Assembly (NCBI RefSeq): GCF_026210795.1
Contig: NC_089454.1
Span: 1-64,000 of the forward strand
From: Rhizophagus irregularis
Taxonomy: Eukaryota; Glomeromycota; Glomeromycetes; Glomerales; Glomeraceae
Direction of reading: 5' to 3'
Length of the DNA: 64,000 bases
The position numbers and the translations under genes are program-made. Below, piece after piece: positions 23,804-34,190 of the stretch. The stretch's first letter is position 1. Each line of letters starts with the position of its first letter. Below the pieces are notes generated by a model, which was not told the origin of the DNA, searched no databases, and saw only the letters and a list, made by a program, of their open reading frames with translations.

Positions 23804-24871
23804 GAGCTCCGCAACCTGACCTGACAGATCGGGTGACCCGACAGGTTGACCCGAAATATTCAGGTCAAGTCATCAATTTCATGACCTGACACGGGTCGGG
23901 TCAGTGCTAGTCGGTACCCGACCCGACCCATTGACCCGACATATATTTGGGTCAAATAAATTAAAAACACCGAAACTAATAGTTCTGGCATTTTTACATG
24001 TAAAATCAAAAGGAAAAACGCCAGAACTAATGATTCTGGCGTTTTTACATGTAAAATTGAAAAAAAATGCCGAAACTATCAGTTTCGGCATTTTTACATG
24101 TAAAATCAATATGAAAAATGCCGGAACTGATGATTCCGGCGTTTTTACATGTAAAATTGAAAAAAAAATGCCGAAACTAATAGTTTCGGCGTTTTTACAT
24201 GTAAAATCAAAATGAAAAATGCCGGAACTAATGATTCTGGCATTTTTACATGTAAAATTGAAAAAAAAACGCCGAAACTAATAGTTTCGGCGTTTTTACA
24301 TGTAAAATCAAAATGAAAAACGCCGGAACTAATAATTCCAGCGTTTTACATGTAAAATTGAAAAAAAAACGCTGGAACTATCAGTTTCAGCGTTTTTACA
24401 TGTAAAATCAATATGAAAAATGCCGGAACTAATGATTCCGGCATTTTTACATGTAAAATCAAAATGAAAAATGCCAGAACTAATGATTCCGGCGTTTTTA
24501 CATCTAAGATCGAAACAAAAATGCCGAAACAAATAGTTTTGGCGTTTTTATATATAAAAACAAAAGTAAAATGCTGGGACCCGACATTTTTTCAATAAAA
24601 ATTAAAAAAAATCTTTTTTTCTAATTAAAAACGTCGAACCTGACATTTTTTGTATAATTAATAAAAAAAAAACGTTACATAACGTTTTTTTAATTGAAAT
24701 ATTTAATAATAAAACTTCGGGTAACCTGAGTTACCCGAAGTGACCCGAATACTTTCGGGTCAAATGGGTCAGGTCGGGTCAGAACGGTTTACCCGACCCG
24801 ACCTGACCTGAAAAAAAATTTCAGTTCAGGTTAACCAGGTAACCCGACCCGACCCGACCCGTGCAGAGCTC
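23804..24871. mobile_element. 1068-bp TA-flanked MITE with GGGTCA-rich ends
   Basis: Ends GAGCTCCGCA and TGCAGAGCTC are inverted, with TA on each side. The outer 150 bp on both sides are arrays of ACCCGACCCG/CGGGTCGGGT. The middle is a palindromic tandem array (23955-24560). It lies in an intron of the minus-strand pseudogene. It belongs to the same family as 28635-29812, which has ACCTG in place of ACCCG. TA flanks suggest mariner-type mobilisation. Confidence 0.8.
23955..24560. repeat. Palindromic tandem repeat, GCCGAAACTAATAGTTTCGGC core
   Basis: About ten units of roughly 60 bp, each an inverted repeat of the form GCCGAAAC..GTTTCGGC followed by TTTTTACATGTAAAATCAAAA. Variants swap CCG with CTG, CCA or CAG, as expected from CpG decay. 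The ORFs over it on both strands arise from the repeat. Confidence 0.9.
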
Positions 24872-25742
24872 TACTTCAAGTGAAGTAAAAAAAATATACA
24901 CAAGAAATGATTCCATTACCTTGATTGCGAAATCGACACGTCCAGTACTTTCATCACCAATTACTTCGTATTTAGGTTTCATGCTGAGTTCTTCCCCTGT
25001 AGAATCTCTTGTAATATTGATTGCAATGTGAAAAATTGCCACGACATACTCATTACGCATAGCTTCCAAGCTATTCATGACCAAAGATCCATAATTTTTT
25101 AGCCTAACTAAAATTTCCATCCCGCAGTGCTCGAAGTGTTTGTTGGAGTCTTGAATTTTGTGGGTTTGTAGAGAAAATAATGGGATGCTGTCCGTACTAT
25201 TGGAGTCAATATCATATTTTGCTAACACCTCACTCAAACTCTTGTACGAGGAGAACGCACGCTTCAGCTTTTCTTTGAGGGTCTGGACCTCTTTTGCAAG
25301 TCTCATGGCAAGGCTACTTTTTAAATCATAACTACAAAATTTTTCTTCAGTCATGTCAAGAAAGTTTTGGCCAGTAATCTTTTCGTTGCAGAGTATTCCC
25401 AAGTCATCATCGTCAAGCTTGAGGTTTTGCTCTTTCAAAAAATCGATAAGGGCTTCCGTATCCCAGTTTTCAACCAGGTAAGAGTCGTGTTCAGCTATTG
25501 AGGTAGACATAGCGCTTTTTATAGGTAGTTCGGCTTGGATAAAAAATAGTGTTATGTTCTGAAGTGAGATAAAAATTTATTTCTGTTCGGGAAAGAAATT
25601 ACTGGGCGTTAATATAGGCTTTTATATCACACAGGCATTGCATTATTTCACGTGACATATTTCTCGTATACATCTGATAAAATAATACTTTATTTATGAA
25701 ATAAAAAATGTTGCTGGAAGGGTCCCAGAAGGACTAAGTGGC

Positions 25743-26004
25743 CTACAATACATAAAAATTGGCTGTGAAGGTGCTTCGTATAACTATATCGCTACATGAT
25801 ATAAGATAATTATTCTGACCAGAGTATATAGTGATATGGAAGTGCTCTACTTTAGACTTAGCAAAAAATTTGGAAACTATGTCATTCAGATCCATTTGCT
25901 TTTCAATAACGTTCCCATGTCGAATTTGACAAATTTTTAGAGGGATTTCATCAAATGGTTTCCCCAATCTCCTTTTAATTTTAGTTTCAATTTTGCTAAA
26001 TTCA
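25743..26004 (-). pseudogene. Unrecognised exon-like fragment
   Basis: On the minus strand an acceptor-like ATATAG at about 26005 leads into SEFSKIETKIKRRLGKPFDE and then IPLKICQIRHGNVIEKQMDL, NDIVSKFFAKSKVEHFHI, with good codon texture until about 25800, and a stop at 25743. I recognise no domain. It could be a 5' exon of the SAM-domain pseudogene family or a separate gene relic. There is no start codon in good context before it. Confidence 0.35.
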
Positions 26005-26141
26005 CTATATATATAAATTGTAATTGATTGTATTACTTTAGTACATGGAATATTTGAGAATTTTCCTATAGGAACGATAAGTTTCTAAGTCCATTTCGAT
26101 TCCTAAATACAAGGCACATTATGAAAAAATTTCTTGATCCA

Positions 26142-26387
26142 TTCACATTAAAAAAATTTAATAAAATATGTAAACAAAGTTATAAACATGTTTGTGTAAA
26201 AAAAATTTACTATTTTTAATACAAAGAATAAGTTAATTGTATATGTAATACAGGAATCATTTTTAGACGTGATTGTGTAACGTGTTTTTGATAAAACAAA
26301 TACGCGTCCGCGTAACATTAAAATTATAAATCATATACGCGTCCGTGTAACAGTAAAAAAATATATATTAAAAATGAGAGCAACGGG
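26142..26387 (-). repeat. Telomere-adjacent block, inverted internal copy
   Basis: Reverse complement of 955-1200 over its whole length, with roughly a dozen differences and small indels. The end that abuts the telomere at 955 corresponds here to GAGAGCAACGGG at 26376-26387, which is followed by G-rich GTGGGTGGAAAGGG rather than TTAGGG repeats. Confidence 0.9.
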
Positions 26388-27222
26388 TGGGTGGAAAGGG
26401 AAAAATAAGTGTTTTTCTGTTTTTTTATAATTTTACACTATAATTTTTGTAATAATCAGTAAAAGTTATTTCATTTTTACTTAGAAAATTTTTTAAAAAT
26501 ATTTTTTTTGACAAATTTTACAGTAAATTTTAAAAATAAAAATTCCGCGTATTGGTGGCGTTACAAAAAACATGAATAAATCCATAAATATCTATTCAAT
26601 CGTGATAAAAATTTATATGTAAGTAGATTCGAACCTGCTGAACAACTTTACTTAAGAAGGTTTTGGATGTTTCCTTTGACTAAAGTGCCTAAATTACGCC
26701 CTGAAGTCACAGAACAGATATACGAAATATTAATAAGAAACATTTATAAGTTGTAATATTACAAAAAAATAATAATAGCTTTATCCATACTTTATTTCAA
26801 AAATTTTTGTTTTTTTAGTTTTTTTTATATACATATTTTATAAAAAAAATTATATATAAATATATATATGTCATAAAATAAATTGCTTAGCAGTGTAAAA
26901 AATTTATGGGTTAGATAAAAGTTTGCTTAGCAGACATGAAAAATATTTGCTTATTGACCTTAGTAAATTTTGAATTTTTTATCTGACCTATATATATATT
27001 GTTCGGGGTCCTGTTTCGGCATTATAAACATTAATATTCAAATATAGTTTTGGCATTGTTTCATTTTTTTCTAATAGTGTAATGATATAAAATCCAAGCT
27101 ACCACATGATCACAAGTCTACAGCCAATCATATCTGAACACATCAAATCAATATCAAAGATAATCATAAAGATTACTTTCATCCCTTTTTTTTTTATGTC
27201 TTTAACTCCCAACTGTTGCATC
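26388..27222. other. Gene-free stretch with one satellite unit and a MITE end
   Basis: Around 26625-26710 lies one unit of the roughly 180-bp satellite also found at 28073 and 52540 (GAACAACTTTACTTAAG, CAAATTACG-like motifs). At 26998-27013 TTGTTCGGGGTCCT looks like the right end of an AGGACCCCGAACAA-type hAT MITE whose left end I could not find. Confidence 0.55.
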
Positions 27223-28072
27223 AGGACCCCGCTTACTTCTAATAAAGGTCTCCGGGCAAAATTTCAGATTTACTACAGTGCATACAACTTAGTCCCAGCA
27301 ATTAAATTTGATGAAATTTAAATCACTACTATTCATTCAAAAAAAAAGATAAACATAAAGTATAAACGTACAATGATAAACCAGATTAAGCTTAATAAAA
27401 CTATGTTTTTAAATTTCCTGTAAAGTATTTTTTAATAAAGTAGTAGCAATTCAAAGTTGAAATATTTTACTATTAAATTAAATATTTGGCCGTTTTATTC
27501 TGACCAGAATTACATTTAAGTCTGGCCAAAATTACTTTCGTTTAATTATTAACTATGTAAATTTGGCTAGAATTAAGAATTATAACTTAAATTAAATAAA
27601 TTTGACCAATAAAATTACAGGATTAGTATTACATAATGTAAAAAATTTGGCCGCTTAAAAATTTTTTTGTTGGGACTAGGTTGTATGCACTGTAGTAATT
27701 TTACCAACCTTTCTTATCTCATAATTTTACCATATATATATAGTGACCTTTTAAAATTATATTAAATTTTACCTTAGATTTTCAGAGACCTAAATTTTTT
27801 TAAATATTAAATAAACAAAATATTTTATAATCATTACAATAAATTTTAAAAATTTTTTATTTTTACTAAGTTTAATTCTTATTCTTTAAAGATAAATAAC
27901 TTTTATTAGTAAAAAAAGTACTTTGAATTACAAAAATACTATAAAAAAAATCTTAAAGACACATATCTTTAACTTTACTTCAAAACTATTATTCACTTAC
28001 TTTCTTTAAAAAATCTAATTAATTTTTTTTTAAAAAAAATAAATTCGTAATTGGTATTATTATGAAAAAATG

Positions 28073-28570
28073 CTCGTATCCCATAAGTATTAATCCAACT
28101 GCTATGAAAATATTTATCTAAATATTTTCGACCTTGCCGAACAACTTTACTTAAGCATGAAAAAGTGATTTCATTTGACCAAAGTGCCTAAATTACGCCC
28201 TATAATCACTGATCAGGAAAATAAAAAAATTAAAAGTGCGAAAATTGCTCGTATTCCGTAAATATTAAACTGATTCTTATGAAAATAAATATTCAGGTAT
28301 TTTCGATCTCGCTGAACAATATTACTTAAGCTTAAAAAGGTGATTTCATTTGACTAAAATGCCCAAATTATGCTCTGAATTTAATAAACAAAAAACGTAA
28401 ATTTTAAGTTAATATTAAAATAAAAAAATGCTCGTATGCAATAAATATTACTCCAACTGCTATAAAAATTCAAATATAAGTAGTTCGACCTTACTAAACA
28501 ACTTTCTTAGATAGTAAAATATGATTTGATTTAACCAAAGTACTGAAATTAAATTCTGAAGTTGCTAATT
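28073..28570 (+). repeat. Tandem satellite, period about 180 bp, three units
   Basis: Three units start near 28073, 28249 and 28431. They share GCTCGTAT, a CAACTGCTATGAAAAT region, GAACAACTTTACTTAAG, and TTTGACCAAAGTGCC..AAATTACGC. Single related units occur near 26625 and 52540. Not coding. Confidence 0.75.
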
Positions 28571-28792
28571 GCTGTACGAATTTTTATATTTTAAAAGCTA
28601 ATTTTTGTAATAATTTTCAAAAAGATAGTGCTTAGAGCTCCGAACAGGTCAGCCAAATTCAGGTAACCTGACCTGACCTGACCTGAAATTCAGGTCAGGT
28701 ATGAGATTTTTGAAAAAAATTCAGGTCAGGTATAAAGATTGACCTGACCTGATTGACCTGTTGACCTGAAACTATTGATTCTACTATATAAT

Positions 28793-29105
28793 AAAAGTGA
28801 GTTGCAGTATTGCAATTCACTTTTTTATATAGATTCTATATAAAAAAAGTGAGTTGCGGTATTGCGATTCACTTTTTTATATGATTTTAATATAAAAAAA
28901 GTGAGTTGCGGTATTGCGATTCACTTTTTTATATGATTTTAATATAAAAAAAGTGAGTTGCGGTATTGCGATTCACTTTTTTATATGATTTTAATATAAA
29001 AAAAGTAAGTTGCGGTATTGCGATTCACTTTTTTATATGATTTTAATATAAAAAAAGTTAGTTGCGATATTGCAATTCACTTTTTTATATTGATTTTATA
29101 TAATA
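28793..29105. repeat. Palindromic tandem repeat, GTGAGTTGCGGTATTGCGAT core
   Basis: Five to six units of 60-63 bp: a hairpin GTGAGTTGCRRTATTGCRATTCAC followed by TTTTTTATATGATTTTAATATAAAAAA. Two more partial units follow the inserted CACTA-type element at 29300-29400. Units are nearly identical, apart from changes at CG sites. Confidence 0.9.
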
Positions 29106-29107
29106 AA

Positions 29108-29297
29108 CACAGGTCGAAATGCTAAAAATCGGCAAAAAAAATGGCGCGAAAAGTAGTGGCTATTCTTGGCTATTCTTGGCTGTTTTTGGCTATTTACGAA
29201 TTAACCTATACTATTTGTAAATAGTTTATACAAATTTGCGAATAGTTTATGCGATTTGTGCCATTTTTTTTGCCTATTTTTGGTCATTTGACGTGTG
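29108..29297. mobile_element. 190-bp CACTA-type MITE
   Basis: Ends CACAGGTCGAAATG and CATTTGACGTGTG are inverted repeats that continue into AAAAATMGGCAAAAAAAATGGC on both sides. AAA flanks both sides, a 3-bp duplication in simple sequence. It interrupts the palindromic array of its host MITE. Confidence 0.7.
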
Positions 29298-30345
29298 AAA
29301 AATGAGTTGCGATATCGCAACTCACTTTTTTTATATTAATTCTATATAAAAAAAGTGAATTGCAGTATTGGGATTCACTTTTTTATATGATTTTAATATA
29401 AAAATGTTGAATCACAATATTTCGAGAAAAACGTTGCGAAAACATTTTTTTCATAATATTATATTAAAAAAATGTTTCGTGACGTTTTTTTTTGATATTT
29501 CAATAATAACGTTGTGAAAACATTTTTTTCATAATGTTATATTAAAAAAAAAACCTTTTGCAATATTTTTTTTCAATATTTTAATAAAAAACGTTGCAAA
29601 AACGTTTTTTTTCATAATATTATATTAAAAAAAAAAAGTTTTGTACTGTTTTTTTTCAATACTTTAATAAAAATAGTCCTGAAATTTTTCAGGTTTCAGG
29701 TCAGGTCAGATCAAACAGACAACCTGATATAACCTGACCTGACCTGACCTGAAAAAAAATTTCAGGTCAGGTTTATCAATTAACCTGACCTGATCTGACC
29801 CATTCGGAACTCTAATAGTGCTAATGCAAATAAAATTAAAAATATAAAATGGTTTTTACAAGTATAAAGAAGAGAATAAATTTTTTATTTTGAGAAAAAA
29901 TTATAAAATGTATATTACCAAATATTGTAATAATTGTTGTACAATATTTCAAATTAGTATATATAAGGTAAATATTAAATTTTATATACAATTTTACCTT
30001 ATTATTTACCGAAATATTTGTAAACTTATATTTGATTTTACCTTATAAAACCAGAAACCTATTTTAACTTTACCTTACATATCCGGAGACCTTTATTTGT
30101 CATATATATAATTTTACCTTTATCTATTAAGAGACCTAAAATTTTTTTTTAATATAAATTTTACCTTATATTTTCAGAGACCTCTATTAGAAGTAAGCGG
30201 GATCCTATTGCATCTTTAGAAAACTATATACCCTGTAATCTACTCAAGTCATATGATATTATCCGTCATGTTTTATGAATATTTTTGTGTTCATTTCACA
30301 TTACTTTCTTTATTTAAATACATATAAAAATAAACACATTTCAAT

Positions 30346-33163
30346 ATGACCAGCACTTTAGACTTAGGAAAATTAAAAACAAAGGAGAAAGGCCACCCAG
30401 TTCCATTTGGGAGGACATTACTAAAGGAAATCACGTTGGTTCAGGAAAATATCATGCCACCTGTAAATATTGTAATTTTTCCTGATCACGAGGCGATGTC
30501 ACAAAACTTAAGGAGCACCTTGCAAACTATTGCTCAGAAGCTCCAGCGCTCACTGTCAGAAAATATTTGACCAAAGTATTAGAACGTGAAGACAAAATCA
30601 ATAAAAAAAGAAAGATTGTAGGAAACAATCAATTAACTATGACGGACTATCATGATTCCACGAAGATTCCTGATGCTAGAATAACTAGAATTAATCGTGC
30701 CTTGGCTAAATTTTTTGTTGCATGTGGTATTTCATTCTGAGTAGTGGAACATCCTTTTTTTATTAACTTCGTAAAGGAGCTTAATTCTTCATACGAACTA
30801 CCAACCAGAGAATTTTTGTCAGATCAATTACTTGAATGGGAATTAGCGATGGTAAACTCAACTGTTGCATCCGTCATTGAAAATGGAGCTAATTTAACAT
30901 TAGATTTGTCTGCACTTTTTTTTAAACGATATTCTTAACTGTTAATGCGTATTTAATTAAATAATATTTATATAATTTAGCATTTGACAGATGGACGTCA
31001 CCTACACACAGGTCTATCTGGAATTTTGTTATTATGACTCCCTCAAGGTAGGAGTATTTGTTTAAACTTCAAGATTTGTCCGACTATTCGCATACAGGCA
31101 ATTACGTAGTTGAAGTAATTGGAGAAGTAATTGATAAGATCGGACCAAACAAAATATCAGCTGTTGTGTCGGATAACGCCTTAAACGTTCGAAATGCATG
31201 CAAAATAATCAAAGAAAAATACCCTAATATTGAAAATGTTCGATGCATAGCTCATGCAATCAATCTTATCGCATGTGATATTCTTAAAGAAAGTTTTGGT
31301 GATCGTTTATTGCAAACACAGGTCGAAAAGTAAAAAATCAGGCACCAATCGGTCACCAATCAGGTAGCTAATTGGTGCCTGATTGGTGACCGATTGGTGC
31401 CTAATTGGCATTTTCACCAAATACCGTCACCAATCAGGCAGTTTGCTAACTTTTGATCCAGTAATCAGAAAAGAATGAAATATAGCTCATTGGAATCGTC
31501 TCAACATGACGAATCTAATGGTAGTAAAATCTCATTTCTAGGATTAATACTTGATGAGAAATTAAGTAAAATATAAAAATAAAAATGTATCATTTAAATT
31601 TTATTTAATTTTTTATTAACTATTAATCCTAGAAATGCGATTTTACTACCATTAGATTCGTCTTGCTGAGACGATTCCAATGAGCTATATTTCATTCTTT
31701 TCTAATCACTGGATCAAAAGTTAGCAAACTGCCTGATTGGTGACAATATTTGGTGAAAATGCCAATCAGTCACCAATCGGTCACCAATCAGGTACCTGAT
31801 TGGTGACCGATTGGTGACTGATTGATACCTGATTTTTCACTTTTTGACCTGTGGAAAGGTTAATATATTAGGTTCATTTTTTAAAAATTCTCATCAAGCT
31901 GGCGCAAGACTTACACAATTAATCAAAGAAAATAGTATTCACAGAGGAAGAATGAAACTTTATTGCAAGACATGTTGGACAACTGCCAGTGAATCGGTAG
32001 ATTCAATAATTAGATTAGAACTGGTACTAGAACAAATTGCTATTAATAACAGTAATTTGTTGAACGATAAGGTCAAATGTATTATCCAAACACGAAATTT
32101 ATTTTCATATTTACGAATCCTTTTATTCGTTTTGAGTCTACTGAGAAAAGCTGTCTTGGCTTTAGAATCCCGATCAGTGATGACGCTTGGGAACTGTTTT
32201 TTAAGTTTAATACAACTATCAGTGGTTTTGAAAAAATTACCCAGATCATTTAATCAAAACTTCCGTAATCATTATTTCACCGTGATGAATGAAAGATTCA
32301 AAGAATTTGATAATGACAAATATATTACTTGCTTTTTTCTAGATCCCTGATTTAGGAATAGGCCTCTCAAAGACAAAGCTTATTCAAGAATTGTAAGATG
32401 CGCCACTACAATCGGTAAAAGATTAGGATTTGATCTCAGAGAATTCAGGGCCCTATGTGAACAAATTAAAGATTACCGTGATAATAAACCGCTTTTTGAT
32501 CTTAATGAATCTTGCTCTCTAGATGATCCTCTAAATTGGTGAAATTTGATTGATACTGATCCACAACCGAATAGTCTCCCAAGAATCGCACGCCATCTAT
32601 CAGCTATTTGTCCAAATTCTGCAAGCTGCGAGAGAGGTTTTTCAACTCTTGGCTGGCTATTTAATGATCGGCATTTAAATTTAAATATAAATCGATTAGA
32701 ATCCACGGGTAAAATGATTATGCATTGGAAGTCCAATGCTAAAAAAGAACTTGGTTTTTACAGTATAGAAAAAAATAATACTCATATTAGTGAAACTAAA
32801 ATGAACATTCGAATTGCGGAGGCTCTAACAGAAACTAATGATGATGATGATGAATGTGATGTTTTATTGAATGAAAGTTTACCTAATCAAATTACAATTC
32901 CTCCGAATAATTGTATTGTCTTAATAGAACATATATGGATCGATAAATTTGTTGATTTATCACACAAATTAGTAATTGAAGAAGTTGGGGAGATTCCAGA
33001 TGATATTTTAGATGATTCTGAAGAAGAATACGAACATATCAATACGGATGATAGTAATGACGAAGAACAAGAAAGCAATGAAAGAGGAAATTATGATTAT
33101 GATGTAGAGGAGTTATTGGACGAATTCATCAATGAAGACGTTGAAGACTATGAAGATGAATAA
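30346..33163 (+). pseudogene. DUF659/BED-type hAT transposase (decayed, interrupted)
   Basis: N-terminal BED-type finger: HATCKYCNFS (about 30454), KLKEHLANYC (about 30506). Then TKVLEREDKINKKRK, the DUF659 region (FKLQDLSDYSHTGNYVVEV at about 31058), VVSDNALNVRNACKII with a catalytic Asp candidate (about 31167), and CIAHAINLIACDIL (about 31242). After a CACTA insertion at 31317-31853 it resumes KVNILGSFFKNSHQAGARL. The C-terminal dimerisation motif NSASCERGFSTLGWLFNDRH is at about 32600, then a long acidic tail (VEELLDEFINEDVEDYEDE) to the stop at 33163. In-frame stops near 30483, 30738, 31049, 32348 and 32539, several of the TGG-to-TGA or CGA-to-TGA type, inactivate it. One likely intron ends TTTAG before FDRWTSPTHRS (about 30982). 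Confidence 0.88.
31317..31853. mobile_element. 537-bp palindromic CACTA-type MITE in the hAT pseudogene
   Basis: Ends CACAGGTCGAAAAGTAAAAA and, in reverse complement, CACAGGTCAAAAAGTGAAAA. The whole element folds back on itself: ACCAATCGGTCACCAATC arrays outside, then about 120 bp arms that include GAATGAAATATAGCTCATTG. The 3-bp flank is imperfect (AAA against GAA). A decayed relative of the inner arm lies near 54440-54520. The 120-bp MITE at 15710 looks like its ends only. Confidence 0.82.
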
Positions 33164-33639
33164 ATTTTTACTTTAATAAATCAAAATTTGCGATAAATAA
33201 TTTTTTTTTAATATATATTTATAAATTATAAATTAACAGCAACAGACTTTTATATAAATACAACATTCTATACCTGACAGAATTTACGTATAGACGGTAT
33301 AGTATCATTTTGATAAAGTAAAAACTCGGATATCCTTTATACTTTGGTGGGCTCCAAGAACTTCTCCATTTCCCATTTTACCACAAAGTTGGCATCGCGT
33401 TTCGTAGTTCGTTTGGTTTTCAGTTTTCGAATTACTTTTGGTTTTAGTTTTAAGTCTTTTTAATTTCGTTCACTTTGTGAAATAAAAATAAATAATTATT
33501 TCTATAATTATAAATTAACAATTTCTTGTCAAATGTAATTTCGTACAATTTGATAATTTGACAATAAAAATAAATTTATTTTAAATTATACTGCGCATTA
33601 TGTACGAAATAATACTTAAACATATATAAAGAATGTCAA
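33164..33639. other. Gene-free stretch after the hAT pseudogene
   Basis: AT-rich; no ORF, repeat boundary or RNA gene recognised. Contains TTCGTAGTTCGTTTGGTTTTCAG-like sequence near 33400 but no clear structure. Confidence 0.5.
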
Positions 33640-34190
33640 ATGCTGAAGTATTTCAGCAGGTATCGGCATATTGGCAGGTATCGGCATTTCAGCAAGTTTC
33701 GGCATTTCGGCAGGTTTCGGCGTTTCGACATTTTGACAGTTTTGGCACTATGTAAATAGGACCCTGAACAATTATAATTAAGGTCATATCTTCTATGCTA
33801 AAAATTTACCCTTGTCATCCTGAACTTACTTTTAAAGCTATAGATACAAAACTTTGTAATAATAATTGCCCTCCTATTATCTATAATTTTGTTACTTAAA
33901 AAGTAATATTTAATAATAGTAATTTTTATTTTTTTGTATATTGCTATGTATACCGATAGTGAAAAAATGTATATTTTTTTGCCAAATTTTGCCTATGTAA
34001 CGATACTTATTTCAAATTCTAATCAGTAGATTTACAAGATTTTTGGTATCAAAAGATTCTTCTCTTCAAAAGAAACATTTTTTTCTATGGTAAAAAGTAA
34101 GATATGACCTCAATTATAATTATCCGGGATCTTATGTAAATAATTTTTACTTCCGGCATTGGGCTAAATGAGTTTTGGCAGGCAACCTTA
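33640..34190. repeat. TTTCGGC-rich element interrupted by a MITE
   Basis: Before 33757 the sequence repeats GCAGGTWTCGGCATTTC; after 34142 it continues TTCCGGCATTGGGC and ends GGCAGGCAACCTTA (about 34189), like the right end of the hAT-like MITEs at 6129 and 53043. The left end is not found, so it is probably truncated. Confidence 0.55.
33758..34133. mobile_element. 376-bp hAT-like MITE
   Basis: Left end AGGACCCTGAACAATTATAA and reverse-complemented right end AAGATCCCGGATAATTATAA continue into AGGTCATATCTT on both sides. The 8-bp duplication ATGTAAAT is exact at 33750-33757 and 34134-34141. Non-coding. Confidence 0.92.

Larger units (their letters stand above)
23378..25510 (-). pseudogene. 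SAM-domain protein with RK-rich C-terminal tail, broken, MITE in intron
   Basis: Exon 1 (25510-24920, 197 codons) starts MSTSIAEHDSYLVENWDTEA and carries a SAM-like region (ALIDFLKEQNLKLDDDDLGI, later LAMRLAKEVQTLKEKLKRAF), then YEVIGDESTGRVDFAIK. It ends at a GTAATG donor. Exon 2 (about 23775-23378) resumes with LICVTENK, includes NDFDYLYGIVTTA and ends LKDRAYAEEKPERKRVRIEG. Exon 2 has three in-frame stops (TGA, TAA, TAG) in about 80 codons, and I see no clean acceptor. The intron contains the 1068-bp MITE at 23804-24871. Sequences of this layout are common in Rhizophagus and resemble a nuclease-like C-terminal domain found with Crinkler families; that link is from memory and inference. It lies tail to tail with the Crinkler-like gene. 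Confidence 0.65.
28635..29812. mobile_element. 1178-bp TA-flanked MITE with AGGTCA-rich ends
   Basis: Ends GAGCTCCGAA and TTCGGAACTC are inverted, flanked by TA. The outer 100-150 bp are arrays of CAGGTCAGGT/ACCTGACCTG. The middle holds palindromic repeats (28793-29105, 29300-29400), another repeat with ACGTTGCGAAAACRTTTTTT (29420-29650), and a CACTA-type MITE. Same family as 23804-24871. Confidence 0.82.
27223..30206. mobile_element. 2984-bp non-autonomous hAT-like element, composite
   Basis: The left end AGGACCCCGCTTACTTCTAA and the reverse complement of the right end, AGGATCCCGCTTACTTCTAA, continue into AAAGGTCTC / GAGGTCTC. The flanks GTTGCATC and ATTGCATC are an 8-bp duplication with one mismatch. 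No transposase frame is present. It contains satellite units (28073-28570), a TA-flanked MITE (28635-29812) and within that a CACTA-type MITE. AGGAYCCCG ends are shared with the elements at 13319 and 33758. Confidence 0.85.

Noticed and set aside
23955-24560. Regular palindromic repeats that look at first like a CRISPR array
   Set aside because: The spacers are themselves repeated and nearly identical, the array sits inside a TA-flanked MITE, and the sequence is eukaryotic.
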